Assembly (NCBI GenBank): GCA_963930185.1 | Contig: CAWVLT010000038.1 | Span: forward strand, 1-12,688 | Direction: 5' to 3' | Source of the DNA: JAGZEG01 sp963930185 | GTDB lineage: Bacteria > Actinomycetota > Coriobacteriia > Coriobacteriales > UMGS124 | DNA: 12,688 nt | Shown: positions 6,551 through 12,688 of the stretch, in pieces | How the letters are laid out: every line of letters starts with the position of its first letter | Numbering within the stretch: the first letter of the stretch is position 1 | The notes under the pieces: model-generated | Database searches by the model: none | Seen by the model: only the letters and a program-made list of their open reading frames with translations | What the model was told of the DNA's origin: nothing | Translations under genes and position numbers: made by a program

Positions 6551-6573
6551 GTTTCGCTGAGATTGAAAATCAA
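6551..6573 (-). repeat. Right terminal inverted repeat of the IS element
   Basis: Read on the minus strand it begins TTGATTTTCAAT and ends TCAGCGAAAC, matching the left end at 19 of 23 positions. It lies 2 bp inside the right 13-bp direct repeat, mirroring the left side. Confidence 0.7.
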
Positions 6574-6575
6574 CC

Positions 6576-6588
6576 GTGCGCACATCTT
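6576..6588 (+). repeat. 13-bp direct repeat, right copy (flank of IS element)
   Basis: GTGCGCACATCTT, identical to 4925-4937, just outside the right terminal inverted repeat. Confidence 0.6.
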
Positions 6589-6684
6589 GGGGCATCTCGA
6601 GCATCCCGAGCGCGAGGCCACACGCACGCAGGTGCCACCCGCGAGCAGTCGCCTGCGCGAGCGGGCCCGCACGCCCTTAGGCAG

Positions 6685-7299
6685 TTAGGCAGGCTCGCCG
6701 CCGAGCAGAGGGCCCATCATCGCGTTGAGGTGCCGCTCCATGTCGGCCGCGCCCACGCTGCCCATGCCGCCCCGCAGCCAGTCACGCAGGGTGGCGATGA
6801 GCCCGCCGGTGATGAACTCGGCCAGCACGTGCGGTGGCGCGCAGAAGCTCACTCCCCGCTCGACGCTCGCGGCGAGCTCCCGCTCCACCGACACCACGAT
6901 CTCGCGCATGAGGACCTCGGCTATCGTCTCGATGGCGTTGCTCGTGAGGCAGCCGCGCACCATCTGCTCGTTCGCCTGCAGGAACACGACGAGCTCGTGG
7001 ATCATGTACGCGTGGTGCGCCCGGATGTCCCCGTCCCGCTCGCGCAGGTTGCCGCGCCGCTGGAACTCCTCGCGGATCCGTCGCACGTAGAACGACAGGA
7101 ACTCGCGCTTGTCGGCGAAGTGCTTGTAGAACGTCGTGCGCCTGATCATGGCGCGGTCGCACAGGTCGCTCACCGTGATGTCCTCGTAGCGGCGCTCGGC
7201 GAGCAGCGCGGTGAACGCCTCGCACAGCGCGCGGTACGTCTTCTCTATCCTGAGGTCGAGCTTCGGCTCCTCGGCCAGCATGCGCATCCCCTCTTCCAT
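6685..7299 (-). CDS. TetR/AcrR-family transcriptional regulator
   Basis: This 204-residue protein has the TetR helix-turn-helix at about residues 15-68. RIEKTYRALCEAFTALLAERRYEDITVSDLCDRAMIRRTTFYKHFADKREFL includes the hallmark TTFYKHFADKREFL. The rest is a helical ligand-binding/dimerisation domain. I start it at the ATG at 7299, where GGGGAG lies 7 nt upstream. The frame is open for 42 more codons upstream, but those residues are Arg/Cys-rich and lie in the promoter region. An alternative start is the Met at codon 7, with GAGGGG before it. It is divergent from the MMPL exporter operon, the standard arrangement for a local repressor, and probably represses that operon and itself. The ligand is unknown. 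Confidence 0.85.
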   Translation of the reverse strand: MEEGMRMLAEEPKLDLRIEKTYRALCEAFTALLAERRYEDITVSDLCDRAMIRRTTFYKHFADKREFLSFYVRRIREEFQRRGNLRERDGDIRAHHAYMIHELVVFLQANEQMVRGCLTSNAIETIAEVLMREIVVSVERELAASVERGVSFCAPPHVLAEFITGGLIATLRDWLRGGMGSVGAADMERHLNAMMGPLLGGEPA

Positions 7300-7573
7300 G
7301 CATCGTCTCCCCACGCATTGCGCTTTCCGGGCGTCGCGCTTTCCGGGCGTCGTCTTCCGACCGTCCGTGCACAAACGCGCCACACGTTGGGAAACACAAT
7401 CTGACTCGTGTCGCTTTTCTAACATTCTACGTCATCTTGTCGCTTGCAGAACGTTGACTCTCTATCTAACATGTGCGCGTAAAGTAACATCTGTTAGTTA
7501 TCGTACATCTGTTTCAAGCAAGAGGCAAGTGCGCGGATCGCAACGAACGCAACGAAAGGAGCTCGAGGTTCGC
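7300..7573. promoter_or_regulatory. Divergent promoter/operator region between tetR-type gene and exporter operon
   Basis: This 274-bp AT-richer spacer has three spaced TAACAT motifs at 7420-7425, 7467-7472 and 7485-7490. The third forms an inverted repeat TAACA-TC-TGTTA (7485-7496). They are the best candidates for the regulator's binding sites. A possible plus-strand promoter is TTGCAG (7444-7449), a 17-nt gap and TAACAT (7467-7472), which would place the -10 in an operator. On the minus strand TAGAAT (7429-7424) is a good -10 for the regulator without a clear -35. These are motif readings only. Confidence 0.5.
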
Positions 7574-9895
7574 ATGAGAAAGCTGTTCTTCAAGGGCGTC
7601 ATCAAGCACCGGAAGGCGGTGATCGTCCTGTTCGTGCTGGCGGCGGCCGTGTGCGCGCTGTGCAAGCCGCTCGTCGGCGTGAACTACGACCTCAACGACT
7701 ACCTGCCCGAGGGCGTGGCCTCCACCGAGGCCATCGACGTCATGGACGCCCAGTTCGACGAGGGCATCCCCAACATGCGCGTCATGGTGCGCGACGTCGA
7801 CGTGGAGGAGGCGCTCGCCTACAAGGACGCCATAGCGGCCGTGGCGGGCGTCGACGACGTCATGTGGCTCGACGACGCCGTCGACATCCGCGAGCCCCTC
7901 GAGATGCAGGACGCCGACACCGTCGAGACCTACTACAAGGACTCCGCGGCGCTCTTCTCGGTCACCGTGGCCGAGGGGCACGAGGTCGAGGCGGTCGACG
8001 GCGTGCGCGCCGTCATCGGCGACGACAACGCCATGGACGGCGCGGCGGTCTCCACGGCGGTGGCGACCACCGGGACGGTCGCCGAGATCAACCTGGTCAC
8101 CGTCGTAGCCATCGTCATCATCCTGCTCGTGCTGGTGCTCACCACCCAGTCGTGGCTCGAGCCCGTCCTGATCATGGCGGGCCTGGGCGTGGCCGTGCTC
8201 ATCAACTCGGGCACGAACCTGGTGTTCGGCGAGATCTCCTTTGTCACCAACGCGGCCGGCGCCATCCTGCAGATCGCCATCTCGCTGGACTTCGCGGTGT
8301 TCTTCCTGCACCGCTTCCACGAGTGCCGCGGCACCACGGGCAGCACGGGCGCCGACATCGTGAGCGCCCTGTGCAAGTCGTCCACGGCCATCTTCACGAG
8401 CGGCCTGGCCATCACCTTCGGCTTTCTGTCGCTGTCCGTCATGCAGTTCAGGATCGGTCCCGACCTGGGCCTGGCCCTGGCCAAGGGCATGGTCATCAGC
8501 CTCCTCACCGTGTTCACGTTCGTGCCGGCGTTGTTCGCCACCTGCAACGCCGCCGTGGACAAGACCCGGCATCGCCCTTTCATCGGCAGCCTGCGCCCGC
8601 TGGGCAACCTGGTGGCGCACGTGATGGTGCCGCTCGCCTGCCTGTTCGCCCTGCTATGCGCGCCGGCGTACCTGGCGTCGAACTCCGAGGACATCTCCTA
8701 CTGGTACGGCGCCTCGCACATCTACGGCTCCGACACGAAGGTCGGTCAGGACACCGACACCATCGTGGGGCTGTTCGGCGAGAGCGACACCTACGCGCTG
8801 CTCGTGCCCCGCGGCGACGTGGCCACCGAGAAGGCGCTCTCCGACGCCCTCAAGGCGCTGCCGCAGGTGAAGTCGGTCGTCTCGTACGTCGACGTGGCGG
8901 GGGCCACCGTTCCCCCCGAGATGGCCAGCGCCTCGGAGCTCGAGCGCGTCGAGTCGGCCGACTACAGCCGTCTGGTCGTGACGGTGGAGGTGCCCTACGA
9001 GGGCGAGCAGACCTTTGGCCTGGTCAACCAGATCCGCGACCTCGCGCAGCGCTACTACCCCGACACGTACTACCTGGCCGGCCAGGGCGTCTCGACGACC
9101 GACCTCATGCTGACCATCTCCCAGGACAAGGACCTGGTCGACATGGTGGCCATCGGCGCGGTGCTCGTGGTGCTGCTCATCGCCACGCGCTCGCTGGTGC
9201 TGCCCATCATCTTGGTGTTCGTCATCGAGACGGCCATCTGGTTCAACTTCGCGGTGCCCTACTTCACGGGCAGCCCGGTGTTCTACCTGTCCTACCTCAT
9301 CGCCAGCACCATCCTGTTGGGCGTGACCGTGGACTACGCCATCCTGTTCGCCGACCGCTACAAGGAGTTCCGCCGCACGCTCACCAAGGGCCAGGCGGTG
9401 CGCGCCACGATCGAGGTGGCCACCGTCCCGGTGATGACCTCGGGCACGGTGGTGGCCGTGGTCGCCGGGCTGCTCGGCGCCTTCTCGACCCACGGGCTGC
9501 TGTCGCAGCTCGGGTGGTTCCTGTGCACCGGCGTGCTCATGTCGCTGGCCGCGGTGATCTTCGTCCTGCCGGGCTACCTGTGGCTGTTCGACGGCATCAT
9601 CGGCATGACCACGCGCCACGCGAACTTCTGCAGCAACCACCCCGACCACGAGATCGACACCGACGCCATCGTGGTGAGCGAGCTGGAGCCGGCCCCGCAG
9701 GCAGCCGGGCCGATCGCCGTGGCGCCCGGCGGCGACGGCTGCGCGGAGTCGCCCGCAGGAGCGCCCGCAGGCTCGCCAGCGACCGAGCGCGCGACCTCGC
9801 CCGAGGCGGAGCACGCAGGATCGCCCGAGGCCGACCGCACGACCCAAGCCACCACCCATGAAACGACAACCCCCGAGGAGGGAACCAACCGATGA
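7574..9895 (+). CDS. MMPL/RND-superfamily transporter
   Basis: This 773-residue inner-membrane protein has the RND-type duplicated layout: TM1 (about 12-31), a large outside loop, TM2-6 (172-325), TM7 (345-367), a second outside loop (about 368-520) and TM8-12 (523-672). Equivalent motifs in the two halves, SLDFAVFFLHRFHE (237-250) and TVDYAILFADRYKEFRR (585-601), carry the proton-relay aspartates D239 and D587 of the MMPL family. The cargo is probably a lipid or hydrophobic compound, by family knowledge only. The start is the ATG at 7574, before the conserved MRKLFFKGVIKHRK; AAGGAG (7556-7561) and GAGG (7565-7568) precede it. The frame is open upstream through the promoter, which I exclude. 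The C-terminal 100 residues are a hydrophilic Ala/Pro/Ser/Glu tail with SPEAE-like repeats. It is coupled by ATGA (9892-9895) to the heptad-repeat gene. Confidence 0.9.
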   Translation: MRKLFFKGVIKHRKAVIVLFVLAAAVCALCKPLVGVNYDLNDYLPEGVASTEAIDVMDAQFDEGIPNMRVMVRDVDVEEALAYKDAIAAVAGVDDVMWLDDAVDIREPLEMQDADTVETYYKDSAALFSVTVAEGHEVEAVDGVRAVIGDDNAMDGAAVSTAVATTGTVAEINLVTVVAIVIILLVLVLTTQSWLEPVLIMAGLGVAVLINSGTNLVFGEISFVTNAAGAILQIAISLDFAVFFLHRFHECRGTTGSTGADIVSALCKSSTAIFTSGLAITFGFLSLSVMQFRIGPDLGLALAKGMVISLLTVFTFVPALFATCNAAVDKTRHRPFIGSLRPLGNLVAHVMVPLACLFALLCAPAYLASNSEDISYWYGASHIYGSDTKVGQDTDTIVGLFGESDTYALLVPRGDVATEKALSDALKALPQVKSVVSYVDVAGATVPPEMASASELERVESADYSRLVVTVEVPYEGEQTFGLVNQIRDLAQRYYPDTYYLAGQGVSTTDLMLTISQDKDLVDMVAIGAVLVVLLIATRSLVLPIILVFVIETAIWFNFAVPYFTGSPVFYLSYLIASTILLGVTVDYAILFADRYKEFRRTLTKGQAVRATIEVATVPVMTSGTVVAVVAGLLGAFSTHGLLSQLGWFLCTGVLMSLAAVIFVLPGYLWLFDGIIGMTTRHANFCSNHPDHEIDTDAIVVSELEPAPQAAGPIAVAPGGDGCAESPAGAPAGSPATERATSPEAEHAGSPEADRTTQATTHETTTPEEGTNR

Positions 9896-11913
9896 AGACG
9901 ATTCGCGACAACAACGAGAGCAGCGAGAGCACCGGCATCGAGACGGCGCTTGAGACGGGACCCATGCCCGCGGCGGCCGGGACGGGAGAGGCCCGCATGG
10001 CCGCCGGCACGGCCGGGGCGCGCAGGCCAGGCAGGGCGCACGGGCTGCGCGGCCTTGTGGTCTGCGCCGGCCTGGTCGCGCTGCTGGCGCCGCTGCCCGC
10101 GCTGGCCGCCGCCGGCTCCGGCAGTTCCGACAGCGCCGATGACACGCTGAGCGACTACACCAAGGACCAGGTGGTCTACGTCAAGGCGGACGCCGAGGGC
10201 GACACCCAGGGCATCTACGTGGTCAACGCCGTCGACTCCGCGGAGGACGGCACGATCACCGAGACCGGCGACTACCAGGGCGTCCAGAACCTGACCGACA
10301 CGCGCCCCGTCACCTCGGAGCGCGGCGAGGTGACCTACGACGTCGACGAGGACGAGACGTTCTACTACCGCGGGGACCTCTCGGTGACCACCGAGCTGCC
10401 CTGGGACGTCGAGGTGAGGTACTATCTCGACGATGACGAGGTTGACCCCGAGGAGGTGGCCGGCGCCGAGGGCGACCTGCGCATCGTGCTCTCGGTGGGC
10501 CCGAGCAAGCACGCCGAGGACTCCGCCGAGCTGAGCACCTACACCGACAACTACCTGCTCCAGATCACCGCGGCGCTTGACGACGACAAGGCCAGCTCCA
10601 TCGTCGCACCCGACGCCACGATGGCGACCGCGGGCAACGACACGCAGCTCACCTACATGGTGATGCCCGGCGAGGGCGGCCAGTTCGAGATCAGCGCGCA
10701 GGTGAAGGACTTCTCCTTCGACGGCTTCACGATCGTGGGCATACCGCTGTCGATGTCGATCGACGTGGACACGGCCGAGATGGTCGACGGCAACGCGGAC
10801 ATCGACAAGCTCACGAGCTCGATCTCCGACGTCAACGACGGCGCCCAGGACGTGAGCTCCGGCGCGGCCGACGTGAGCTCGGGCTCGGGCGAGGTGCGCG
10901 ACGGCGCGAGCGCGCTTGCCGACGGGCTGGACGGGCTCGTCTCGTCCTCCAGCGCCCTGGTCGACGGCTCGGCGAGCGTCGCGGCAGGCCTGTCCAGCGC
11001 AAACGACGGCGCAGCCTCGCTTTCCAGCGCGATCTCCGACCAGCTGGTGCCGGGCATGGAGACGCTGGCGACGGGTTCCGGCACGTACCGCGACTCCCTG
11101 GCGAGCAAGGCGCAGGAGTCCCGCGACGCCGCCGACGCCGTTGACGTCGCAACGGCCCAGGCGACCTACGAGCAGGCCATGCAGGACTACGTTGCCGCCT
11201 ACGTTCAGTGCGTGCTGTATGGCGGCGACCCCGCCAGCGACGAGACCGTGACCGCCGCTCAGGGCACCCTGCAGCAGGCGCTCACCGACTTCGTGACCGC
11301 GCAGGCAACCGTGGCGGGATATGACTCGGCGGCCGACGCCCTGGACCAGGCCGCGAGCGGCTACGCCGACATCGACGCGGGCATCCAGGGCCTCGTGGAC
11401 GAGGAGAGCGACTCGAGCGTCTACTCGCTGCGCGACGGGGCCAGCGAGCTGGCCGACGGCGTCTCCACCCTGAGCAGCGGCTACGGCGAGGTTGACCAGG
11501 GGATCTCCGACTACACCGCCGGCGCGGCGAGCCTGCAGGACGGCGCTCGCACGCTCTCCGACGGCGCGTCGAGCCTGGCTGACGGTGCCTCGACGCTGGC
11601 CAGCGGCGCCAAGGACCTCGCCGACGGGACGCAGCAGATGGCAGACGAGACGTCTGACCTGAGCACGAGGGTCGCCGACACCATCAGCGACGAGATCGAT
11701 AGCTACCTGCATCCCGAATTCACGATGGTTGACTTCGTGAACGGCGAGTCGTCCAACGTGGGGACCGTGCAGTTCGTCATCATGACCGAGTCGATCGAGG
11801 CGCCCGATGACGCAAGCGCATCGAACGACGCAGACAGCAGCTCCTCCCCTGACGCCGACAACGCGCAGCAGGAGCAGACGTTCTGGGACAAGCTCATGGC
11901 ACTGTTCGAGTAG
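9892..11913 (+). CDS. Secreted xxxLxxG heptad-repeat protein, partner of the MMPL transporter
   Basis: The 673-residue protein has one N-terminal hydrophobic segment (GLRGLVVCAGLVALLAPLPALA, 51-72) followed by Ala-Ala-Ala-Gly, a signal peptide or anchor. A globular domain (about 88-300) contains KDQVVYVKAD, YVVNAVDS, QNLTDTRPV and LPWDVEVRYYLDDDEVDPEEVAGAEGDLRI. Two blocks of xxxLxxG/xxxVxxG heptads follow (about 307-380 and 512-595, for example SLADGASTLASGAKDLADG), split by a helical Ala/Gln-rich insert. It ends with an acidic linker and FWDKLMALFE. Such heptads occur in YhgE/Pip-type envelope proteins, but the usual C-terminal membrane helices are absent. The ATG overlaps the MMPL stop by 4 nt, and AGGAGGG lies at 9876-9882. 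A second start at 9997 with GGGAGAG (9984-9990) would give a conventional signal peptide. Role inferred: periplasmic or wall-spanning partner of the exporter. Confidence 0.8.
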   Translation: MKTIRDNNESSESTGIETALETGPMPAAAGTGEARMAAGTAGARRPGRAHGLRGLVVCAGLVALLAPLPALAAAGSGSSDSADDTLSDYTKDQVVYVKADAEGDTQGIYVVNAVDSAEDGTITETGDYQGVQNLTDTRPVTSERGEVTYDVDEDETFYYRGDLSVTTELPWDVEVRYYLDDDEVDPEEVAGAEGDLRIVLSVGPSKHAEDSAELSTYTDNYLLQITAALDDDKASSIVAPDATMATAGNDTQLTYMVMPGEGGQFEISAQVKDFSFDGFTIVGIPLSMSIDVDTAEMVDGNADIDKLTSSISDVNDGAQDVSSGAADVSSGSGEVRDGASALADGLDGLVSSSSALVDGSASVAAGLSSANDGAASLSSAISDQLVPGMETLATGSGTYRDSLASKAQESRDAADAVDVATAQATYEQAMQDYVAAYVQCVLYGGDPASDETVTAAQGTLQQALTDFVTAQATVAGYDSAADALDQAASGYADIDAGIQGLVDEESDSSVYSLRDGASELADGVSTLSSGYGEVDQGISDYTAGAASLQDGARTLSDGASSLADGASTLASGAKDLADGTQQMADETSDLSTRVADTISDEIDSYLHPEFTMVDFVNGESSNVGTVQFVIMTESIEAPDDASASNDADSSSSPDADNAQQEQTFWDKLMALFE

Positions 11914-11982
11914 GCAGATCGCGTCGGCCGGCATGCGGCATCTTACGCCGTTGCTCCGGAGGCCGACGACTGACCAACCAGG

Positions 11983-12030
11983 CCCCGTGACGCGCGTTTA
12001 CCCCGCGCGTCACGGGGTCTTCTCGTTTCT
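11983..12030 (+). terminator. Rho-independent terminator of the exporter operon
   Basis: A perfect 14-bp stem CCCCGTGACGCGCG/CGCGCGTCACGGGG (11983-11996 with 12004-12017) with a 7-nt loop TTTACCC is followed by the pyrimidine-rich TCTTCTCGTTTCT. It lies 70 bp after the stop codon of the heptad-repeat gene. Confidence 0.85.
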
Positions 12031-12421
12031 CCCGCCCTTGCGCTGCGACAAGACCCAAGCAAACGACACGCCACGGGCACCGTTTGCGATACTCATCGCC
12101 ATCTCACCGGATTTAATTGACACCTTGTTTTGATCGGCACTTTGCCACCGACGAGAAGGTGGAAATCACCGAAATCGAGCTTTCGTGCCTCGGATTGGTC
12201 GAAGTGTGCCGCCCGCGTTGCCCAGCAACGAACCGCGCATCGCAGGTGGCGTCGGGCAGGCAGGAAAGCCGCAGGTGAAGGCCGTGCGGCCCGATCCCGC
12301 TTCGGCGCGGCGGCAGGCCGGCGGTCCCGGTGGCTCGGCCGATCAGCACACGTCGGGGGATCCGTGACGCGAACCGAGGATTTCGCTGACGCGGAGTAGG
12401 GGGTGCGCGGGGCGCCGGACG
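12018..12421. other. About 400 bp without a gene; foldable RNA-like segment, weak cobalamin-riboswitch resemblance (plus strand, 12200-12355)
   Basis: No convincing ORF lies here on either strand. From 12200 to 12355 the plus strand can close a stem CGAAGTGTGC/GCACACGTCG (12200-12209 with 12346-12355, one mismatch). Inside it are a hairpin CGTTG-CCCAG-CAACG (12216-12230) and a hairpin GCCGCA/TGCGGC (12268-12273 with 12285-12290). The second hairpin is preceded by AGGAAA and has GGTGAAGGCC in its loop, and GATCAGCACAC lies near the 3' end. This order recalls the GGGAA...GGTGnAAnTCC...CAGGAnAC pattern of cobalamin riboswitches, but the canonical CCACTG is missing. No plus-strand gene follows. 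TTGACA at 12117-12122 has no clear -10 partner. Confidence 0.3.
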
Positions 12422-12451
12422 AAAAAAGGGGGCTCCCCGAAGGGAGCCCCC
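12422..12451 (-). terminator. Rho-independent terminator of the FMN-binding protein gene
   Basis: Read on the minus strand, GGGGGCTCCC, loop TTCG and GGGAGCCCCC form a perfect 10-bp stem (12451-12442 with 12437-12428) with a stable UUCG tetraloop. Six T follow (12427-12422). It lies about 48 bp after the TAA of the minus-strand gene. Confidence 0.92.
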
Positions 12452-12499
12452 TGGCTGCGCCCTATGAAACGCCCGTTGGCTAGGGCCGGCGATCTTGCC

Positions 12500-12688
12500 T
12501 TACGCCTTGGCGGCCTCGAGGGCCTCCTCGACCGCGGTGAAGATGGCCTTGGAGGTCACGCTGGCGCCGGAGACGCCGTCGACGCCGTCGATGCCGTTGG
12601 CCTCGACGATCTCGGCGGGGAGCTGCTCGATGGCCTTGGAGCCGATGCCCTGGGTCTCGGAGTTGTCGCCGACCTCGACGGCGGTGAT
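12500..12688 (-). CDS. FMN-binding-domain protein, C-terminal part (runs off the window)
   Basis: The last 62 codons and the TAA (12502-12500) of a minus-strand gene are visible; the 5' part lies beyond 12688. The sequence contains ETQGIGSKAIEQLPAEIVEANG and then GVDGVSGASVTSKAIFTAVEEALEAA, the C-terminal signature of the FMN-binding domain (PF04205) found in NqrC/RnfG subunits and in many small secreted flavoproteins of anaerobes. In covalently flavinylated members the SGAT Thr carries FMN. Here the motif reads SGAS, so attachment would have to use Ser or FMN is bound non-covalently. The protein ends soon after the domain, so this is its C-terminal domain. It probably takes part in extracytoplasmic electron transfer. 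The N-terminus is needed to tell whether it is a lipoprotein. Confidence 0.85.
   Translation of the reverse strand: MTAVEVGDNSETQGIGSKAIEQLPAEIVEANGIDGVDGVSGASVTSKAIFTAVEEALEAAKA

Larger units (their letters stand above)
4938..6575 (+). mobile_element. IS30-family insertion sequence
   Basis: The element of about 1.64 kb is bounded by 13-bp direct repeats (4925-4937, 6576-6588) and imperfect terminal inverted repeats (4940-4962 with 6573-6551, 19 of 23 matching, outer end TTGATTT). It holds one intact transposase gene (5069-6343) plus about 130 bp of left and 230 bp of right non-coding sequence. Inside the left end is a perfect 58-bp palindrome (4956-5013). Inside the right end are two degenerate copies of the palindrome arm. 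The ends are deduced from symmetry within this one copy, so the exact boundary may be off by 1-2 bp. A 13-bp duplication is longer than the 2-3 bp usual for IS30. Confidence 0.75.
6344..6684. other. 341-bp stretch without a gene: IS right end and adjoining flank
   Basis: This holds the 3' non-coding part of the IS (to about 6575) and the sequence up to the tetR-type gene stop. Seen here are a degenerate direct copy of the palindrome arm at 6381-6400 (CGTCGCGCTGAGTCTGGAGG) and a degenerate inverted copy at 6428-6448 (GCTCAGGACCCATCGCGACG part). The right terminal repeat and the 13-bp direct repeat complete it. No ORF with a ribosome binding site and no T-tailed terminator for the regulator gene was found. 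Confidence 0.6.

Noticed and set aside
7514..8620. Minus-strand 368-codon frame opposite the transporter
   Set aside because: Its His/Asp/Gly/Arg-rich composition mirrors the transporter codons; it is an antisense shadow.
9574..11934. A 786-codon minus-strand open frame opposite the heptad-repeat gene and the end of the MMPL gene
   Set aside because: It spans two real genes on the other strand, is full of Val/Gly/Arg/His as expected for antisense of GC-rich coding DNA, and has no domain.
1..12688. CRISPR arrays
   Set aside because: No regularly spaced short repeats were seen; the repeats found are the IS-related ones, the operator motifs and protein heptads.

Overview
The window is high-GC bacterial DNA. 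Single lines of the flanking genes count near 70% G+C by hand, and codons end mostly in G or C. The gene set is a TetR-controlled MMPL exporter with a secreted xxxLxxG heptad-repeat partner, an FMN-binding-domain protein, an IS30-type element and a lone initiator tRNA. This fits a gut or oral actinobacterium of class Coriobacteriia (Olsenella/Collinsella type). The placement is an inference from gene content and composition and was not checked by any search.

Layout. Positions 1-72 look like the 3' end of a plus-strand gene. It is followed by a YtcJ-like amidohydrolase (135-1877). Convergent to it is a two-gene minus-strand operon (3754-1983) of visibly lower G+C. It encodes a winged-helix protein and an AbiEii/AbiGii-type nucleotidyltransferase, overlaps by 13 nt, and has a 45-bp near-perfect inverted repeat directly upstream of its first ribosome binding site. 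I read it as an AbiE-like toxin-antitoxin or phage-defence module. From 3812 to 4376 lies a scar with one gene remnant, then a small conserved-looking acidic protein (4377-4601). A minus-strand initiator tRNA follows (4846-4770), with its own promoter and a strong terminator.

Just upstream of the tRNA promoter sits an IS30-family element (about 4938-6575). Its transposase is intact, its terminal inverted repeats match at 19 of 23 positions, a perfect 58-bp palindrome lies inside the left end, and 13-bp direct repeats flank it. Next comes a divergent regulator/export unit. A TetR-type repressor (minus) faces a 12-TM MMPL transporter, which is translationally coupled by ATGA to a secreted heptad-repeat protein. 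That unit closes with a 14-bp-stem terminator. About 400 bp without a gene follow, holding a foldable segment that weakly resembles a cobalamin riboswitch but has no plus-strand gene after it. At the right edge is the C-terminal part of an FMN-binding-domain protein on the minus strand, with a clean terminator.

How the parts work together. The TetR protein probably senses a small hydrophobic ligand and represses the exporter pair from repeated TAACA sites in the shared promoter region. The nucleotidyltransferase operon is probably held down by its winged-helix protein acting on the 45-bp palindrome. The stretch from about 1980 to 6590 (defence-like operon, gene remnant, IS) next to a tRNA gene looks like an accessory pocket in an otherwise ordinary chromosome.
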